From an uncultured Bacteroidales bacterium (lineage in GTDB: Bacteria > Bacteroidota > Bacteroidia > Bacteroidales > Bacteroidaceae): 14,134 nucleotides of DNA. Of the stretch, positions 14,044-14,134 are shown piece after piece. How positions within the stretch are numbered: the first letter of the stretch is position 1; every line of letters begins with the position of its first letter. A program made the translations under genes and the position numbers. The stretch lies in assembly GCA_902803195.1 (NCBI GenBank), contig CADCOX010000036.1, positions 1 through 14,134 on the forward strand, written 5' to 3'. The notes below the pieces were generated by a model that saw only the letters and a list, made by a program, of their open reading frames with translations, searched no databases and was not told the DNA's origin.

Positions 14044-14064
14044 GAAGAGTGAAGAATGAAGAAT
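14044..14064. repeat. GAAGAAT heptamer tandem repeat
   Basis: Three heptamers, GAAGAGT, GAAGAAT and GAAGAAT, run head to tail. They resemble the purine-rich simple repeats seen elsewhere in the window's intergenic DNA. Confidence 0.6.
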
Positions 14065-14134
14065 CCGTGTCATTCTTCAGACTCGCTTCGCTCGAAGAAG
14101 CGTCCTTCGGCCGAGCGCGTGTAATCCGTGGTGA

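Larger units (their letters stand above)
13256..14134. other. Gene-poor, repeat-rich region upstream of mscS
   Basis: About 880 bases hold no convincing protein gene on either strand. In order it contains AT-rich promoter DNA (13256-13375), a third GC-rich hairpin element (13391-13440), 22-bp tandem repeats (13460-13503), a 16-bp palindrome (13529-13544), AGTGGARGC motifs in both orientations (13678-13874), a T8 run (13893-13900), an 11-bp inverted repeat (13978-14011), heptamer repeats (14044-14064) and two AATCCGTG copies (14062-14069 and 14123-14130). No tRNA, rRNA or CRISPR was recognised. A gene to the right would begin outside the window. Confidence 0.7.

Overview
The window looks like chromosomal DNA of a Bacteroidales bacterium, most likely a Prevotella-like member. 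Three intergenic regions carry the Bacteroidetes-type -7 box TAnnTTTG, Shine-Dalgarno sites are weak or absent, and several proteins belong to families common in this group: an HAMP/SpoIIE-type phosphatase, a lipoprotein GH3 beta-glucosidase, a KefB-like antiporter with TrkA-C domains, and a large HExxHxxGxxH zinc metalloprotease. Genus is inferred, not shown.

Layout. (1) 1-1784, plus strand: the 3' part of a membrane-bound PP2C-type phosphatase, a two-helix membrane protein of unknown function, and a possible 35-residue ORF overlapping it by ATGA; all end at a strong bidirectional hairpin (1782-1827). (2) 1899-4286, minus strand: a GH3 beta-glucosidase lipoprotein (bglX), divergent from (3) 4504-5451, plus strand: pgeF, a laccase-domain protein carrying an unusual repeat-encoded Ser/Ala/Pro insertion. 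(4) 5507-9383, minus strand: three closely spaced genes, in transcription order a KefB-like cation:proton antiporter, a YcdX-like PHP phosphoesterase with a TTG start, and a YdfG-like short-chain dehydrogenase. (5) 9594-12038, minus strand: a secreted zinc metalloprotease. (6) 12324-13220, minus strand: an MscS-type mechanosensitive channel with a clear promoter. (7) 13256-14134: about 880 bases without a convincing gene, rich in direct and inverted repeats.

Functionally the genes are mostly housekeeping or envelope-related: signalling (phosphatase), glycan breakdown (bglX), peptidoglycan/nucleoside quality control (pgeF), ion and osmotic balance (antiporter, MscS), secreted proteolysis. No defence system, CRISPR array, transposase, integrase, rRNA or tRNA was recognised. 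The most unusual content is in the repeats: nested GC-rich double-hairpin elements around mscS, an array of AGTGGARGC motifs in both orientations in the gene-free right end, 27-bp and 22-bp tandem repeats, a 12-bp repeat that writes an Asn/Gly/Asp tail onto the antiporter and recurs after the next gene, and the 45-bp coding repeat inside pgeF. These are the places where something undescribed might lie, but none is demonstrated to be a functional system from sequence alone.
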